Positions 6,461 to 7,676 of a stretch of 7,676 bases of DNA are shown here, one piece after another. Below the pieces are notes generated by a model. That model ran no database searches, was not told where the DNA came from, and worked only from the letters and a program-made list of their open reading frames with translations. Numbering within the stretch: the first letter of the stretch is position 1; each line of letters starts with the position of its first letter. This DNA comes from an uncultured Porticoccus sp. GTDB taxonomy: Bacteria; Pseudomonadota; Gammaproteobacteria; Pseudomonadales; Porticoccaceae. The DNA lies in NCBI GenBank assembly GCA_950063125.1, contig CATLZI010000099.1, positions 1-7,676 on the forward strand, given 5' to 3'. The translations under genes were made by a program, and so were the position numbers.

Positions 6461-7676
6461 TCAGAGTGCTTTGATGGTGGTGCACTGCTGTGAGAATTTA
6501 CCCAGCGTGGCTTCCATGTCTGCCATTCTTTCCCGCTCTTTGGCAACCACCTCCGCCGGTGCTTTGCCGACGAAGTTTTCATTGCCGAGTTTGCTTTGTA
6601 CTTTTTCCAGTTCCCGCTGCAGTTTATCGATTTCCTTGTTTAGTCTCGCCAGCTCGGCGTCCTTGTCGATCAGCCCTGCCATAGGAACCAGAATTTCCAT
6701 ATTGCCCACCAGTGCCGTGGCCGACATGGGTGCCTCTTCACCCGGCTCCAGCCAGGTGATGGCTTCGAGATTCGCCAGTTTGGCGAGAAACTGGCGGTTA
6801 TCGTTCAACTTGCGCAAGTCATCGGCGGAACCGTTGTTGAAATAAATAGGCAGATGTTTTGCCGGTGTGATGTTCATTTCACCGCGGATGTTGCGGATAC
6901 CGATGATTACCTTTTTCAGCCATTCGATATCTGCGATGGCGGTTTCGTCGATGCGACTGTCGTCGGCCTCGGGATAGGGCTGCAACATGATGGTGTCACC
7001 CTTGGCACCGGCAAGCACCTTGATTTGCTGCCAGATTTCCTCGGTGATGAAAGGCATCAGCGGGTGAGCCAGCCGCAAGGTGGCTTCCAGCACCCTCACC
7101 AGGGTGCGACGGGTGCCCTTTTTCAGGGCCGGAGCGGCGTCGTCGTCCCACAATACCGGCTTGGACAGTTCCAGATACCAGTCGCAGTACTCGTTCCAGA
7201 AAAACTCGTAGATAGCCTGTGATGCCAGATCGAGCCGGTAATTGTCGATGGCCTCTGTAACGGCCTTCTCGGCCTGTTGCAGGCGGCCGATGATCCAGCG
7301 ATCCGCCAGGCTCAGTTGATAGTCAGTGCTGTTGTCCTGACCGCAGTCCTGATCCTCGGTATTCATCAGTACATAGCGGGCGGCATTCCACATTTTATTG
7401 CAAAAATTACGGAAGCCCTCGATCCGCCCCACATCGAAATTGATATCCCGGCCGGTGGAGGCCAGCGAGTAGTAGGTGAAGCGCAGGGCGTCTGTGCCAT
7501 AGGGGGCAATGCCGTCCGGGAATTCCTTGCGGGTCTGTTTGTCGATCTTTTCCCGGAGTTTGGGCACCATCATGCCGGCAGTGCGTTTCTGCACCAGCGG
7601 CTCCAGGTCGATACCGTCGATCAGGTCGATGGGGTCGAGCACGTTGCCCTTGGACTTGGCCATTTTCTGGCCGTGG
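6461..7676 (-). CDS. valS: valyl-tRNA synthetase, C-terminal part (N-terminus outside window)
   Basis: This class I synthetase charges tRNA-Val and edits mischarged threonine. The visible 404 residues begin at the right edge with [20 protein letters not shown], the catalytic KMSKS loop, here KMAKS at fragment residues 4-8. This is followed by the end of the Rossmann fold ([20 protein letters not shown], then [20 protein letters not shown]). The helical anticodon-binding domain contains the ValRS hallmark [16 protein letters not shown] and [13 protein letters not shown]. The C-terminal arm (about 336-404, [20 protein letters not shown]) is the coiled coil that contacts the tRNA in this family. 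The ATG at 7663 is internal. E. coli ValRS is about 950 residues, so the HIGH motif and the editing domain lie off the window. The stop TGA is at 6463-6461, and the gene converges on the cyclase gene with 24 bases between stops. Confidence 0.96.
   Translation of the reverse strand, partial: HGQKMAKSKGNVLDPIDLIDGIDLEPLVQKRTAGMMVPKLREKIDKQTRKEFPDGIAPYGTDALRFTYYSLASTGRDINFDVGRIEGFRNFCNKMWNAARYVLMNTEDQDCGQDNSTDYQLSLADRWIIGRLQQAEKAVTEAIDNYRLDLASQAIYEFFWNEYCDWYLELSKPVLWDDDAAPALKKGTRRTLVRVLEATLRLAHPLMPFITEEIWQQIKVLAGAKGDTIMLQPYPEADDSRIDETAIADIEWLKKVIIGIRNIRGEMNITPAKHLPIYFNNGSADDLRKLNDNRQFLAKLANLEAITWLEPGEEAPMSATALVGNMEILVPMAGLIDKDAELARLNKEIDKLQRELEKVQSKLGNENFVGKAPAEVVAKERERMADMEATLGKFSQQCTTIKAL

Overview
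The window looks like an ordinary chromosomal segment of a gammaproteobacterium with moderately high GC content. The adjacent prfB-lysS pair, the E. coli-like prfB frameshift cassette, a YbbP-type permease and valS all fit that group. The genus cannot be read from the sequence. I see no insertion sequence, phage gene, tRNA or rRNA gene, CRISPR array or other mobile-element signature.

Layout, left to right. (1) Positions 1-1748, plus strand: the C-terminal ~580 residues of a large FtsX/YbbP-type ABC transporter permease whose N-terminus lies off the left edge. (2) Positions 1754-2134, minus strand: a small predicted secreted protein of unknown function, convergent with the permease; it probably starts at a TTG codon rather than at the upstream ATG. 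(3) Positions 2135-2386: a divergent intergenic region with plausible promoters for both flanking genes. (4) Positions 2387-3482, plus: prfB (release factor 2), which is read only through a +1 programmed frameshift at 2456-2462. (5) Positions 3528-5054, plus: lysS (class II lysyl-tRNA synthetase), 45 bases downstream and probably in the same operon. (6) Positions 5055-5242: a 188-base gap with an imperfect inverted repeat. (7) Positions 5243-6436, plus: a membrane diguanylate cyclase with six predicted transmembrane helices and a GGEEF active site. (8) Positions 6461-7676, minus: the C-terminal part of valS (valyl-tRNA synthetase), which runs off the right edge just upstream of its KMSKS-type loop.

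Three of the six genes serve translation: peptide release at UGA and UAA, and charging of tRNA-Lys and tRNA-Val. prfB controls its own translation: when RF2 is abundant, the in-frame UGA is read as a stop; when RF2 is scarce, ribosomes shift and make the full protein. The permease and the diguanylate cyclase are membrane proteins with no evident functional link to the translation genes.

No previously undescribed multi-gene system is visible. The points most worth a second look are the prfB recoding cassette (well known, but complete here), the unrecognised small secreted protein with its unusual start region, the unassigned membrane sensor of the cyclase, and a KMAKS variant in ValRS.
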